Positions 1 through 8,212 of a stretch of DNA of 64,000 bases are shown here, one piece after another. Source of the DNA: Desulfobaccales bacterium (lineage in GTDB: Bacteria; Desulfobacterota; Desulfobaccia; Desulfobaccales; 0-14-0-80-60-11); contig JBAZPO010000004.1 in assembly GCA_041648175.1 (NCBI GenBank), positions 1 through 64,000 of the forward strand. Reading direction: 5' to 3'. A program made the translations under genes and the position numbers. The notes below the pieces were generated by a model that saw only the letters and a list, made by a program, of their open reading frames with translations, ran no database searches and was not told the origin of the DNA. Position 1 is the first letter of the stretch. Each line of letters starts with the position of its first letter.

Positions 1-191
1 AAGCCTGCGCCCGCACAGGCTGGAAAGCCTGTGCCACCAAAATACCCTCTCCCCCATTGGGGGAGAGGGAAAATACATTAAAAATCCGGAAGTTAGGTAA
101 TGGCCTCTTTTAAGAAATCATATTCTCTTCTATCTATAGCAAAAACCTTGCCGGACACTACTGCCTAAGTCCCCCTTTTTCAAAGGGGGAC
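1..191. repeat. Intergenic block of three dispersed repeat types
   Basis: Three short repeats lie side by side. Bases 1-41 carry an acaggctgg/cctgtgcc imperfect palindrome, seen again near 11316, 23110 and 46673. Bases 45-70 are a C-rich/G-rich palindrome (ccctctccccc ... gggggagaggg), seen again near 11451. Bases 171-190 are a cccccttttt-caaaggggga palindrome, seen again near 7353, 11187 and 11247. All copies are intergenic or at gene edges. No gene is visible here. Confidence 0.7.
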
Positions 192-222
192 TTTGTACGG
201 TTTTGGCTGACAGCTGACAGCT

Positions 223-1551
223 TCAAGTCAACGGTCCCAACGCCTCGCTCTCCTCCGAGGTGACGGGCTGGAGCACCACCACGGTGCGGTTATCTTCCCT
301 GAGGTAAGTCCGGGCCACCCGGCGAATATCGTCCGCGGTGACCGCCTCTAAGGAGCTGAGAATCTGGTTGGCCAGGGTGGCGTCCCCGGTCTTTAAGTGG
401 AACAGGCCGACCAACAGACCCCGGAAAAAGTTGTGCGCCAAAGAGCGGACAGCCTGGGAGCGCACCAGTTTTTTGGCCCGGGCCAGTTCCATCGGGGAGA
501 CGCCGTCCTCCCGGAGCTTATCTATGGCGGCCCAGAGTTCCTGCTCCAACTCCGGCAAGGGCCGCCCGGGAGTGGCCACCGCGGTAATCACCAGCAGGTC
601 CGGGTCCTGGGCTGAAAAGGGCAGGGGGGCCAGTTCCACCTCCAGGGCAATGGCCTTACCCACCCGCACGAACTCCTGGTGGAACCGGGACGCCTTGCCG
701 CCCGACAGGATGACGGCCAACAGGTTCAAGGGGTAGAGATCGGGATGGTCGATGCCCACGATATGAAACCCGGCGAGCAAGGCCTCCACCTGGGAGACTT
801 TTTTGACGACGGCCCGGCGCTCGCCGCGCTGGGGCGGCTCCACGACCTGCGGCTCCGGGGCCGCAGGCGGCGCGGGAATCTGGCCGAAGTATTTCTCTAC
901 CAGGTCTAAGGCCCGAGCTGGCTCCACGTTTCCGGCGATGACTATGGTGATTTTGGCCGGGTGGTAGTGACTGCGGTAGTAGGCCAGGCAATCGTCCAGG
1001 GTCATGCGGTGCAGGTCCTGGTTCCAACCCACCACCGGCCAGTTATACGGATGCTGGGTATAGGCGGTGGCGCACAACTGCTCTTCCACCAGTCCAAAGG
1101 GGCTGTCCACTGAGCGCAGCTTCCGTTCGCTGATGACCACCTGACGCTCCGGCTGGAAGGTGTCGTCGTCCAATTTCAGGTGCAGCAGACGGTCGGCTTC
1201 CAATTCCAGGCCCAATTCCAGGTGCTCGGCGGGCAGATTTTCAAAATACGAAGTGTGATCCCGGGTGGTGAAGGCGTTGATCTCGCCGCCCTTGGCCTGG
1301 AGGAGTCGGGAGAACTCCTCAGGCCCCAGGGTTTCGGTGCCCCGGAACATCAAGTGCTCGAAGAGGTGGGAAATGCCGGTGATGCCCGGAAGCTCGTACC
1401 GGGAGCCCACCTTATAGTGAATCTGCAGGGAGACGATGGGCAGCCGGTGATCGGGAAGCACGAACAGGGTGAGGCCGTTGCCCAGGGTAAAGTGCTCCAT
1501 GGTGATCTCGGGCTGCCATGCAGCGGGATCGAAATTCCGGGATGGGGTCAT
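223..1551 (-). CDS. M16 family zinc metallopeptidase (insulinase/processing-peptidase type)
   Basis: 442 aa. Residues 62-66 read HLFEH, the inverted zinc motif HxxEH that defines family M16, and E142 in the context VISER sits at the expected distance to be the third metal ligand. The length of about 440 aa fits the single-chain bacterial M16B half-enzymes: an active N-terminal domain followed by an inactive homologous C-terminal domain. No signal peptide is seen, so it is probably cytoplasmic, or paired with a second subunit outside this window. The start is supported by GGAGGAATTAT directly before ATG. The family degrades peptides or processes protein precursors; the substrate cannot be told from sequence. 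Confidence 0.9.
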   Translation of the reverse strand: MTPSRNFDPAAWQPEITMEHFTLGNGLTLFVLPDHRLPIVSLQIHYKVGSRYELPGITGISHLFEHLMFRGTETLGPEEFSRLLQAKGGEINAFTTRDHTSYFENLPAEHLELGLELEADRLLHLKLDDDTFQPERQVVISERKLRSVDSPFGLVEEQLCATAYTQHPYNWPVVGWNQDLHRMTLDDCLAYYRSHYHPAKITIVIAGNVEPARALDLVEKYFGQIPAPPAAPEPQVVEPPQRGERRAVVKKVSQVEALLAGFHIVGIDHPDLYPLNLLAVILSGGKASRFHQEFVRVGKAIALEVELAPLPFSAQDPDLLVITAVATPGRPLPELEQELWAAIDKLREDGVSPMELARAKKLVRSQAVRSLAHNFFRGLLVGLFHLKTGDATLANQILSSLEAVTADDIRRVARTYLREDNRTVVVLQPVTSEESEALGPLT

Positions 1552-1596
1552 ATAATTCCTCCAGCCTTATTTCACCACAAAGGCTCCAAGATGGAT

Positions 1597-1813
1597 AGTA
1601 ATCAGTGGTCAGTGATCAGTGGCCAGTAAAAAAATCCACCTCTCATTCCCAAACTTAGCTTGGGACTGTGAGAAAACAGGTTACTATTGAGATAATCTGT
1701 TTTTTATAAACCAATTTTTATAAACCAAGAGACCAGCAACCAAAAGGCGATTCCGATCCAAACACCCACTGACCACTGACCACTGACCACTGATCACTGA
1801 TCACTGAACACTA
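1597..1813. repeat. cagtggtcagtgatcagt-type tandem repeats flanking a small hairpin
   Basis: Two arrays of a degenerate gtcagt/gatcagt unit lie at 1597-1627 and, in inverse orientation, at 1765-1813. Between them (1645-1665) is a cattcccaa...ttgggac hairpin of the same type found near 16803 and 18693. The right array runs into the stop codon of the next gene, so the last codons of that gene are repeat-derived. Confidence 0.6.
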
Positions 1814-2763
1814 CTTTTCCCAGGATACCCGCTCCATTTCCGCAGCAAGGTCTCATCCACTTCCACGTTGATAGGGATCTTCTCCACAATCGGAATGGTC
1901 TGGGGCTTCTCCCCCGCCAGGACCCGTCGGGCCATGTCGCCTATGTCTTCCCCCAGGCGGTGGTAATCCACGGCCACCCACAGCGCCGCGCCCTGGTGCG
2001 ATCCTTCAGGGAGGCTGCTCACCACCCGGACTTTCATCTGCCGGCCCCAGTCCAAGATCAGGGGAGCGTAGCGCTTGGCGCTGGCCGCGGGCGGCAGGTA
2101 GATCACCCGGGCCCCCCGTTTTATCAGCTGCGTCAGCCCCGGGCCGTCGGTGGCAGCAGCTCCGCTGGTCTCAACCAGAGGCTGCGCCCCAAAGTGCGGT
2201 GCGGTGGCGATAAAGCGCTGGGCGAGGTCTGCGGCCACCCCATCCGTGGGATCATACAGGAGCCCCCAGGGGCCTTGCCCCAGTAAACTGGTCCCCTGTT
2301 GCAAGGCGGCAGCCAGGGGCGCCGGGGTAGAGATGCCGGTGACGTTCTCCTGGTGAATCTCGGGATGGGCTGGTTCATAGGCGGCTCCGGTAAAATACGG
2401 ATTGGCCACCAGCCCAAAGACCACCGGCGCCTTTTTCACCACCGGGGCCACCAGGAGCAGAGCCGGGGTGCCCAGCACGATAAGGAGCCGGGGTTGACGT
2501 GCCCGCAGGAGGTGCAGGGTTTCTTTACCTTCGGGTCCGAACTCCGGGACAAAGACCACTTCTCCGGGAGTCGCCGCCAGCTTCGCCTGCACTCCGGCTA
2601 CCGCCTGCCGCATCCTGGGCGAATCCGGGGAGCAGAAGATGACGATGGGAGCTTCGGGGCCGGGACCGCAGCCCCAGGCAACCAGAAGCGCCAGATAGAC
2701 CAAGAGGCCTGGTAGTTTTCTGTTTCCTCTTTTCTGTTCTCGGTTAGAAAAGACCAAAGGCAT
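1801..2763 (-). CDS. Lipoprotein, ABC transporter substrate-binding protein (ABC_sub_bind type)
   Basis: 320 aa. A hydrophobic stretch at residues 18-31 ends in a lipobox (VAWGC, Cys32), so the protein should be lipid-anchored. The remainder has the two-lobe layout and motifs such as LIVLGTPA and VFGLVANP seen in the ABC_sub_bind family (PF04392, the group often annotated as tryptophan/tyrosine-type binding proteins). No permease or ATPase gene is adjacent, so the ligand is unknown and the protein is an orphan here. The extreme C-terminus overlaps a dispersed repeat, which may have replaced the native last residues. The start is uncertain because the first 17 residues are polar and basic. Confidence 0.7.
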   Translation of the reverse strand: MPLVFSNREQKRGNRKLPGLLVYLALLVAWGCGPGPEAPIVIFCSPDSPRMRQAVAGVQAKLAATPGEVVFVPEFGPEGKETLHLLRARQPRLLIVLGTPALLLVAPVVKKAPVVFGLVANPYFTGAAYEPAHPEIHQENVTGISTPAPLAAALQQGTSLLGQGPWGLLYDPTDGVAADLAQRFIATAPHFGAQPLVETSGAAATDGPGLTQLIKRGARVIYLPPAASAKRYAPLILDWGRQMKVRVVSSLPEGSHQGAALWVAVDYHRLGEDIGDMARRVLAGEKPQTIPIVEKIPINVEVDETLLRKWSGYPGKSSVQ

Positions 2764-2844
2764 ATTTTAAAAGGGCGCGTTCTGACTTCATGATGGGATG
2801 AACCCGGGCTTCAACGGATTAGCGCGGTTGGCCAATTCTTCCCG

Positions 2845-3279
2845 CTACTTTTTGAAGCCCAAAGAACCGTCAGGCGCAAAGTCGAACATCGGACCCCAAA
2901 CCACTTCCCAGTAGTAGCCATCCAGGTCGGCGAAATAGCCACTAAAACCACCCCAGAAGGTGTCTTCCGGGGCTTTGGCAATAGAAGCGCCCGCAGCCTC
3001 GACCTCTTTGAAAATGGCCACGACTTCGTCCCTGCTTCGGGCGTTGTACGCCAGAGTTATGCCGTTGAAACCACTGCGGGTGGGAGACAATTGGGGTGAA
3101 ATGTCTTCGGCCAACTTCTCGATCGGATAGAGCGTCAGCCAGACACCGGGCAGCTCGAAAAACGAGATCCCTTCATTCTCGGAGTTTGGGGAAATCCCAA
3201 AAATAGTTGCGTAGAATCTGGCGGCCTTCGCCAGGTCCGTCACCCCGAGAGTGATAACGGTCATGCGGGGAATGGTCAT
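2845..3279 (-). CDS. VOC (glyoxalase/dioxygenase fold) family protein
   Basis: 144 aa from the ATG at 3279, preceded by AGAGGTGCTC; a GTG two codons upstream is possible. The protein opens with a beta strand and the stretch LGVTDLAKAARFYATIFG, typical of vicinal-oxygen-chelate proteins, and the second half contains FADLDGYYWEVVW, the usual D-P-D-G-like turn followed by a metal-ligand Glu. This fold binds metals in glyoxalases and ring-cleavage dioxygenases, but many members are resistance or unknown-function proteins. Single-copy, monocistronic and transcribed leftward. No specific substrate can be assigned. Confidence 0.75.
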   Translation of the reverse strand: MTIPRMTVITLGVTDLAKAARFYATIFGISPNSENEGISFFELPGVWLTLYPIEKLAEDISPQLSPTRSGFNGITLAYNARSRDEVVAIFKEVEAAGASIAKAPEDTFWGGFSGYFADLDGYYWEVVWGPMFDFAPDGSLGFKK

Positions 3280-3399
3280 GAGCACCTCTCAGAACAAAAA
3301 AGATCCTTCCTAATTTTTGAAGAAGTGACTCCAATAACTGATTTTCCCCCGCCAATCCAAGCTTGGAACCATACCAAATCTTTACAACAAAAAAATAGC

Positions 3400-4140
3400 T
3401 TAATGAATGATCTTGCCGATACGGTCCCACCGCACGCGGAAGTCATCGGTATTCCATTGGAAATTGTAAACGAGACCTTTTAACCCTCCGGCAAAGGCCT
3501 GCACAAAAGGCTCGCCCGGTGGCCCCTGCCAGGAAAAATAAATGATAATGGCCTTGCCCCGCAGGTTATCCATGGGGACGAACCCCCAGAAGCGGCTGTC
3601 ATAGCTGTGATCCCGGTTGTCCCCCATACAGAAATAGGAGTTGGCCGGCACCACCACCGGCGCCAGGTTATCCCGGGGCGACTCGGTGGGGCTTTGCGGG
3701 GGTGGGATAATTAACGGATCGTCGTTAACCGCCTGAGGGGTCTCATACTCCTTACCGTTGACATAGACTTTTTTGTTGGTGATCTGGATGCGGTCGCCGG
3801 GAAGGCCGATAACCCGCTTGATATAATCTTTGGTGGGGTCCTGGGGGAAGATGAAGACGACCACATCCCCCCGCTTAGGCTCGCCGATGGGAATCCAGAC
3901 CTTGTTGGAAAATGGGTTGCGGATGCCGTAGCTAAACTTACTCACCAGGAGATAATCGCCGATGAGGAGTGTCGGCTGCATGGAGCCGGAAGGGATAGAG
4001 AAAGCTTGGACCAGAAAGGCCCGGAGCACCAGGGCCAGGATGACAGCGATAAACAGGGACTCCCCGTATTCTCGCCAGAAGGGCTTCTTTAGCGCACCGG
4101 ATCGCACGCCTGTGTCTTTATATTTCATGGATAGCATCAT
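3400..4140 (-). CDS. lepB: Signal peptidase I
   Basis: 246 aa. An N-terminal anchor at about residues 28-46 is followed by the catalytic-serine box PSGSMQPTL (Ser53) and the catalytic-lysine box DYIKRVIGLPGD (Lys108). The conserved GDNRDHSYDSRFWG box lies near residue 175. These are all the elements of S26 peptidases, which remove signal peptides from exported preproteins at the outer face of the inner membrane. There is one transmembrane anchor rather than two. The C-terminus (about residues 205-246) extends past the usual core. No strong ribosome site precedes the ATGs at 4140 or 4128, so translation may be coupled to the rubredoxin gene 51 bases upstream. Confidence 0.95.
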   Translation of the reverse strand: MMLSMKYKDTGVRSGALKKPFWREYGESLFIAVILALVLRAFLVQAFSIPSGSMQPTLLIGDYLLVSKFSYGIRNPFSNKVWIPIGEPKRGDVVVFIFPQDPTKDYIKRVIGLPGDRIQITNKKVYVNGKEYETPQAVNDDPLIIPPPQSPTESPRDNLAPVVVPANSYFCMGDNRDHSYDSRFWGFVPMDNLRGKAIIIYFSWQGPPGEPFVQAFAGGLKGLVYNFQWNTDDFRVRWDRIGKIIH

Positions 4141-4191
4141 TTATGGATTTTCAGGAGCGCCGGAATGGCGCTGCATTTCAAGGGAGCTGCT

Positions 4192-4353
4192 TTAATCCAC
4201 CGGGGTAAATTGGTCCTGGCCGGCGCCGCAAATGGGGCAGACCCAGTCCGGCGGCAATTTATCGAAAGGGGTGTTGGCGGCGACGTGATTGTCCGGGTCT
4301 CCCTGGGCAGGATCATAAATATAGCCACATACCTGACACTGATATTGCTTCAT
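4192..4353 (-). CDS. Rubredoxin
   Basis: 53 aa. The protein starts MKQYQCQVCGYIYDPAQGDP and ends with DWVCPICGAGQDQF. The two CxxCG knuckles (Cys6/Cys9 and Cys39/Cys42) and the length of 53 residues are exactly those of rubredoxins, small one-iron electron carriers. A very strong ribosome site, AAGGAGGACATC, precedes the ATG. It sits 51 bases upstream of lepB on the same strand and is probably co-transcribed with it. Rubredoxins in anaerobes feed electrons to oxygen- and superoxide-detoxifying enzymes; none of those partners is adjacent here. Confidence 0.95.
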   Translation of the reverse strand: MKQYQCQVCGYIYDPAQGDPDNHVAANTPFDKLPPDWVCPICGAGQDQFTPVD

Positions 4354-4586
4354 GATGTCCTCCTTTTTCAGCCACTCAAGTCCGTGAAGATCAGGACGGC
4401 TATGCAGAAATATATGGTTAATCTAAGAATTATTAACCCAACTTCCTGATAAGTCAATGGGATTCTCGAGGGTATCTTGGCTGGAGGAACCTTTTCCCCC
4501 AGTAAACCTGCTGTGATCAGATCTAAACGACAGGAAAGAGAAGACTCAAACGGGAAACTGCCTTGAGGCGGAAAGCAATTTTACCA

Positions 4587-4620
4587 CCCATCGGCCAGAT
4601 TAGCGCTCCCGGCCGATGGG
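4587..4620 (-). terminator. Hairpin downstream of the HAD phosphatase gene
   Basis: CCCATCGGCC (4587-4596) pairs perfectly with GGCCGATGGG (4611-4620) around a 14-base loop. It lies 26 bases past the end of the leftward HAD gene. The following bases on that strand (TGGTAAAATT) are only weakly T-rich, so termination is possible but not strong. Confidence 0.4.
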
Positions 4621-4646
4621 CGACCCCTCGAAGAACGGGATTTTTT

Positions 4647-5282
4647 TTAGCTGAGGGAGCTGATCAGGTCCGGGCCGGCTGCGAAGGACTCCAGGTAGTA
4701 GTCGGCCTGCAGGCTGGGGTTGCGGTAAGCCACAAAGGGCACCCCGGCATTGGCCGCGAAGTGCTCATCCACCCGGGAGTCCCCAATATAGATGGCCTCA
4801 AAGGGCGCCAGGTTGAAATGGGCCAGGATGCGCACAAAAGCTTCCGGGTCGGGCTTGGGCCGGCTGACGTCCTGGGCTGAAATCACCAGGTCAAAGTCGT
4901 CCGCCAGCCGGTGATAATTGAGGACAGCCCCGGTAGTGGTGGTGCGGTTGGTCGCCAGCGCGGTGTAGCGCTCACGGCGCACAAACTGCAGAAACTCTCT
5001 GAGGTGCGGCTCCTCCACCATCATGGCGATAAAAGGGGAGTAATCGAAGTCGCGGGCGAAGTCCAAGACCGCCTCATAATTGGCATAGCCCTTAAAGATG
5101 TGCTCCAAAGATTCCCCCACGGTGTGGCTGTGGATATAGTCCACAGCCTCGGGGCTCAAGAGCGGACGGCCGAAGTGGCTGAGAGTGCCGTTATAAAAGG
5201 CGATGTTGGCCGGACGGGAATCGAACAGCACCCCGTCGCAATCAAAGGCTACCAGTTTGATCAAGTTATCGTTCTCCTGCAT
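4647..5282 (-). CDS. HAD-superfamily hydrolase, phosphoglycolate phosphatase-like
   Basis: 211 aa. Motif I is FDCDGVLFDS (Asp14 nucleophile, Asp16 acid/base), motif II is the LATNRTT region, motif III is RPKPDP and motif IV is YIGDSRVD. The order and the helical cap between motifs I and II match the Gph/beta-phosphoglucomutase branch of HAD phosphatases. The physiological substrate is unknown. The ATG at 5282 has no close ribosome site; a GGAG lies inside the first codons, so a TTG a few codons downstream is an alternative start. Confidence 0.8.
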   Translation of the reverse strand: MQENDNLIKLVAFDCDGVLFDSRPANIAFYNGTLSHFGRPLLSPEAVDYIHSHTVGESLEHIFKGYANYEAVLDFARDFDYSPFIAMMVEEPHLREFLQFVRRERYTALATNRTTTTGAVLNYHRLADDFDLVISAQDVSRPKPDPEAFVRILAHFNLAPFEAIYIGDSRVDEHFAANAGVPFVAYRNPSLQADYYLESFAAGPDLISSLS

Positions 5283-5294
5283 TGCGGGAGGTAG

Positions 5295-5700
5295 TTCTCC
5301 TGCCGGGCCTTAAGGCTCTTACGGCAAAGCGCCGCCATGTCAGTGATCTATTTATTTAATTTATCAGATTTTTATGAAAAGGCCAGATACAGCGAGTGCC
5401 AAAAGGTTGTCCCGTAAGGGGCATGCTCTAAGACCCAAATCCCCCTAAGCATTTGTAGGAGTGGGGTCTCCCCGCCCTGGTTTCAAAAGTGCTACGGGCT
5501 GGCCGGGGAAACCCACCCTGCATCTGAATAGAAACCGCCAAATGCTTAAGTGAACAGCATTGGATTGAGGGGGACTTAAAAATCAGCGAGCGGCATGAAT
5601 TTATGGCAAACGCTATAAGCCAAGGGTGATTCATGATCTCACCAGCTCCGGGAGGTTTTCTCCTTGATTTTCGCGCCCGCTTCTCCCAGAATCATAATTT
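5295..5700. other. Intergenic region, no gene seen
   Basis: About 400 bases between divergently transcribed genes (HAD leftward, M24 peptidase rightward). It contains a self-complementary stretch near 5455-5515 (gtggggtctccccgcc ... ggccggggaaacccacc), probably another dispersed palindrome. Promoters for both flanking genes should lie here but no convincing -35/-10 pair stands out. Confidence 0.4.
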
Positions 5701-6804
5701 ATGACCAACATTGAGATACTGCGTTTAACGGCCCTCCGGGAGCTGTTCCCTACCCATGAGCTTGACGCCCTCCTGGTTTCCGGTCCCGAGAACCGCCGTT
5801 ATGTAAGCGGGTTTACCGCCGATGATCCCGACTGGGGCATGCTCCTCATTACCGCCCGGGAGGCTGTGCTCCTCACTGATTTCCGCTATCAGATCTGGGC
5901 CGAGCAGGAGGCCGGGGACTTTGAGGTGTTCATCTATAAAGTCGACCTGGGGGAAACCTTGGCCGGTCTCCTGAAGAACCTCAGGGTGAGCCGCCTGGGT
6001 TTTGAAGCCGCGCATCTCACCTACTGGCAGTACCAACGCCTGACCAAGAAAGTGGCAGACGCTGGGCTCACGGTCACCTGGCAGCCCACGGAAGGGCTGG
6101 TGGAAGGCCTCAGGCAGCGGAAGACCGCGGCTGAGTTGGCCGTCATGCGCCGTGCCCTTACGTTGACCGAAACCGTGATGCGCCAGGTGGAAGGCGAACT
6201 CGCCCCGGGTCTTACCGAGCGGCAGGTGGCCTGGGAGATCGAAAAGCGTCTGAGGGAAGGGGGGGCCGAAGGCCTGGCTTTTCCGTCCATCGTGGCCGCT
6301 GGCCCTAACAGTGCCCGGCCCCATCACCACCCGGGTGACTATGTCATTAAGGCCGGGGAACCCATCATCATTGACATGGGGGCCAAAGTCGACGGTTACT
6401 GCGCCGACATGACCCGGACCTTTATCCTGGGACCTCCGGATGAAGACTTTCGGAAAATCTATTCTCTGGTACATCAGGCCCAGGCCAAAGCGGAGGCCGA
6501 ACTCAAGGCCGGCATGGACAGTCTGGCCGGTGATGCCCTGGCTCGGGAGGTGATTACCGCAGGGGGCTACGGTGAGGCCTTTGGCCATTCCCTGGGCCAC
6601 GGGGTGGGATTGGCGGTACATGAATCACCCAGCTTGAGCCCCGCCGAAGCCAGGCGAGTGGCGTTGCCGGACGGGTGCGTGGTCACGGTGGAACCGGGGA
6701 TTTACCTCAGCGGCTGGGGCGGCGTCCGCCTGGAGGACATGGTGCGGCTCACCCCTGAGGGGGCCGAGGTGATGAATACCCCTGGATATTTTTATGAGTG
6801 GTAG
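5701..6804 (+). CDS. Xaa-Pro aminopeptidase-type M24 metallopeptidase
   Basis: 367 aa. Residues 1-125 form the creatinase N-terminal domain (ENRRYVSGFTADD, LLTDFRYQIWA). The catalytic pita-bread domain follows, with the metal ligands visible in order: Asp in IIIDMGAKVDGYCADMTR (two Asp), His in GHSLGHGVGLAVHE, Glu in VTVEPGIY and Glu in GVRLEDMV. All five M24 ligands are present, so it should be an active dinuclear metal peptidase that removes the residue before proline. The length agrees with the short PepQ/YpdF-like aminopeptidases. There is no good ribosome site directly before the ATG. Confidence 0.9.
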   Translation: MTNIEILRLTALRELFPTHELDALLVSGPENRRYVSGFTADDPDWGMLLITAREAVLLTDFRYQIWAEQEAGDFEVFIYKVDLGETLAGLLKNLRVSRLGFEAAHLTYWQYQRLTKKVADAGLTVTWQPTEGLVEGLRQRKTAAELAVMRRALTLTETVMRQVEGELAPGLTERQVAWEIEKRLREGGAEGLAFPSIVAAGPNSARPHHHPGDYVIKAGEPIIIDMGAKVDGYCADMTRTFILGPPDEDFRKIYSLVHQAQAKAEAELKAGMDSLAGDALAREVITAGGYGEAFGHSLGHGVGLAVHESPSLSPAEARRVALPDGCVVTVEPGIYLSGWGGVRLEDMVRLTPEGAEVMNTPGYFYEW

Positions 6805-6942
6805 AAAGGCAAGGCGAAAAGGGATAAGGACATGAGGCTTTTCCAGGTTTTCTGGGCTATGTTGAACGATAATGTGGCAGCCAGCTAAAAGTAACGGTCT
6901 ATCAACGAATTCTCCCCCTTTTCCCCTCTTCCCCCTTATTTT

Positions 6943-7245
6943 TTATTTCACTCTTCTGCCGATCTCCCAGGGGGTGGAGAAGTCTAATCCCACCAGGGAG
7001 CGTCCCGGCTTGGAGGGGTGGGGCAGAACCCAGACCACCTGTCCGCTGCGGTGAATCTCTTTTGCCATGTCAGGCAGAATAAAACTGAACTCCACCGGGT
7101 CTCCGGCGGCATATTTTATCGGCGTATCGATTTTAGCCCCGGTCTCGCTAATGTTCAATAAATAGGTATCCCCCAAAGGTTTATGGTTAATCTCTTTGAT
7201 TTCCAAATAGACTGATATGCGTTTAGCCCGGCGTCGCTCATCCAT
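6943..7245 (-). CDS. PilZ domain protein (c-di-GMP binding)
   Basis: About 100 aa from the ATG at 7245, which GAGG precedes at 6 bases; GTG 7257 and ATG 7251 are other in-frame starts. The protein carries the two PilZ nucleotide-binding elements, the basic RRRAKR near the start and NISETGAKI (N/DxSxxG) around residue 35, followed by beta-strand sequence ending in LVGLDFSTP. It is a stand-alone single-domain PilZ protein, expected to bind cyclic di-GMP and act on an unknown partner. No motility or polysaccharide gene is nearby. Confidence 0.85.
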   Translation of the reverse strand: MDERRRAKRISVYLEIKEINHKPLGDTYLLNISETGAKIDTPIKYAAGDPVEFSFILPDMAKEIHRSGQVVWVLPHPSKPGRSLVGLDFSTPWEIGRRVK

Positions 7246-7349
7246 TGGCATCCTCACCCCTGTTATACCAAATGGCGCTCATAAAGGTAATTTAAAAGAA
7301 TAATCGCAAGCTTAACACTCATGAACCGAAAGTCTCTCTCTCAGGGATA

Positions 7350-7425
7350 AAAACCCCTCTGCTCCCTTTTCAAAGGGGGTTTAAAATCCCCCTTTGGCAA
7401 AGGGGGATTTAGAGGGATTTGGTTT
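7350..7425. repeat. Two adjacent ccctttt-caaaggggg palindromes
   Basis: Two head-to-tail copies of the cccctttt/aaagggg palindrome (about 7361-7381 and 7388-7408), the second followed by tttagagggattt. The family also occurs at 171-190, 11187-11230 and 11247-11268. They lie between two leftward genes and could act as weak terminators, but their spread suggests a mobile or REP-like sequence. Confidence 0.6.
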
Positions 7426-7494
7426 TCACGGTAAAGCCTGCGGCTATCTATGTACCTGTTTGATCGCATTTTCGTATTATGCGGCATAATCTCA

Positions 7495-8046
7495 TTACTC
7501 CTTGCGGTCCTGAGCCTGGGTGTCACAGACCATGACCACCAGGTCGCTGCTCTGGCCGGCCGGGTCCTTGACCAGGTCCTCGAACACGGCCTTGACGGAA
7601 AACCCCGCCTTTTTGAACACGGCAATAGCTCCCAGCGCCTGGAGGTGAACCTCGGCCACCAGCTTTTCCAGGCCGAATTCCCCGGCCAGCTCGACGATTT
7701 CGTTAATCAGGAGAGTGCCCAAACCCCGGTGTTGGTAGTCGTTAGCCACCACTACCCGCACGTTGCCCACATGCCTTTTCCAGCCCAGCTTGCGCATGTG
7801 CAGGGTAACATCCCCCACTATCCGGCCCTCGGCTTCCGCCACCAGGGGAAAGACCCGGTTTAAGTCGATGTGGTTCACCCAACGATCGATCACGGCCGGG
7901 TCCCGTACGTCATTGCGCAGGAAGCTCAATGCCCTGGCATCGAGACCCCGAAAGAATTCCAGCAGTTTCTCCCGGTCCTCCTTCACCATGGGCCGCAGGA
8001 TCACCCGGCTGCCGTCTTTCAGCACCCCCTCTTTGTGGTAAGCCAT
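7495..8046 (-). CDS. GNAT family N-acetyltransferase
   Basis: 183 aa. Motif A of the GNAT fold is clear: VVVANDYQHRGLGTLLINEIVELA (only the Q/RxxGxG/A core QHRGLG matters for acetyl-CoA binding), preceded by the beta4 strand HVGNVRVVV and followed by the motif B-like GAIAVFKKAGFSV. The N-terminus (DGSRVILRPMVKEDREKL) is the standard entry helix. GGGAGCGAGGTC precedes the ATG. The acceptor is unknown; stand-alone GNATs of this size modify small molecules or protein N-termini. It could also be an acetylation-controlled regulator, but no other domain is present. Confidence 0.85.
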   Translation of the reverse strand: MAYHKEGVLKDGSRVILRPMVKEDREKLLEFFRGLDARALSFLRNDVRDPAVIDRWVNHIDLNRVFPLVAEAEGRIVGDVTLHMRKLGWKRHVGNVRVVVANDYQHRGLGTLLINEIVELAGEFGLEKLVAEVHLQALGAIAVFKKAGFSVKAVFEDLVKDPAGQSSDLVVMVCDTQAQDRKE

Positions 8047-8070
8047 GACCTCGCTCCCTTTTGCTGTAGT

Positions 8071-8205
8071 TAGCTGTCAGGTTTCAGGTGTCAGGTTTCA
8101 GGTTCCCTCGCCCTTAAAAAGAACCGGGATGACGATCTAATGAACAGCCCTCTAAGAATTGCTGCCTCGCTTTTTTCTGACACCTGAAACCTGAAACCTG
8201 AAAAA
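8071..8205. repeat. Inverted pair of tcaggtgtcaggtttcagg arrays
   Basis: A short tandem array of caggt(g/t)tc units at about 8071-8103 faces a complementary array (gacacctgaaacctgaaacctg) at about 8177-8201. The same inverted arrangement recurs at 47425-47575 and 51878-51988, always between genes. The arms could pair to a long imperfect hairpin. Confidence 0.65.
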
Positions 8206-8212
8206 ACCTCTC

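Noticed and set aside
5725..6621. A 298-codon open frame opposite the M24 peptidase
   Set aside because: Shadow of a gene with a full set of catalytic residues; no motif of its own.
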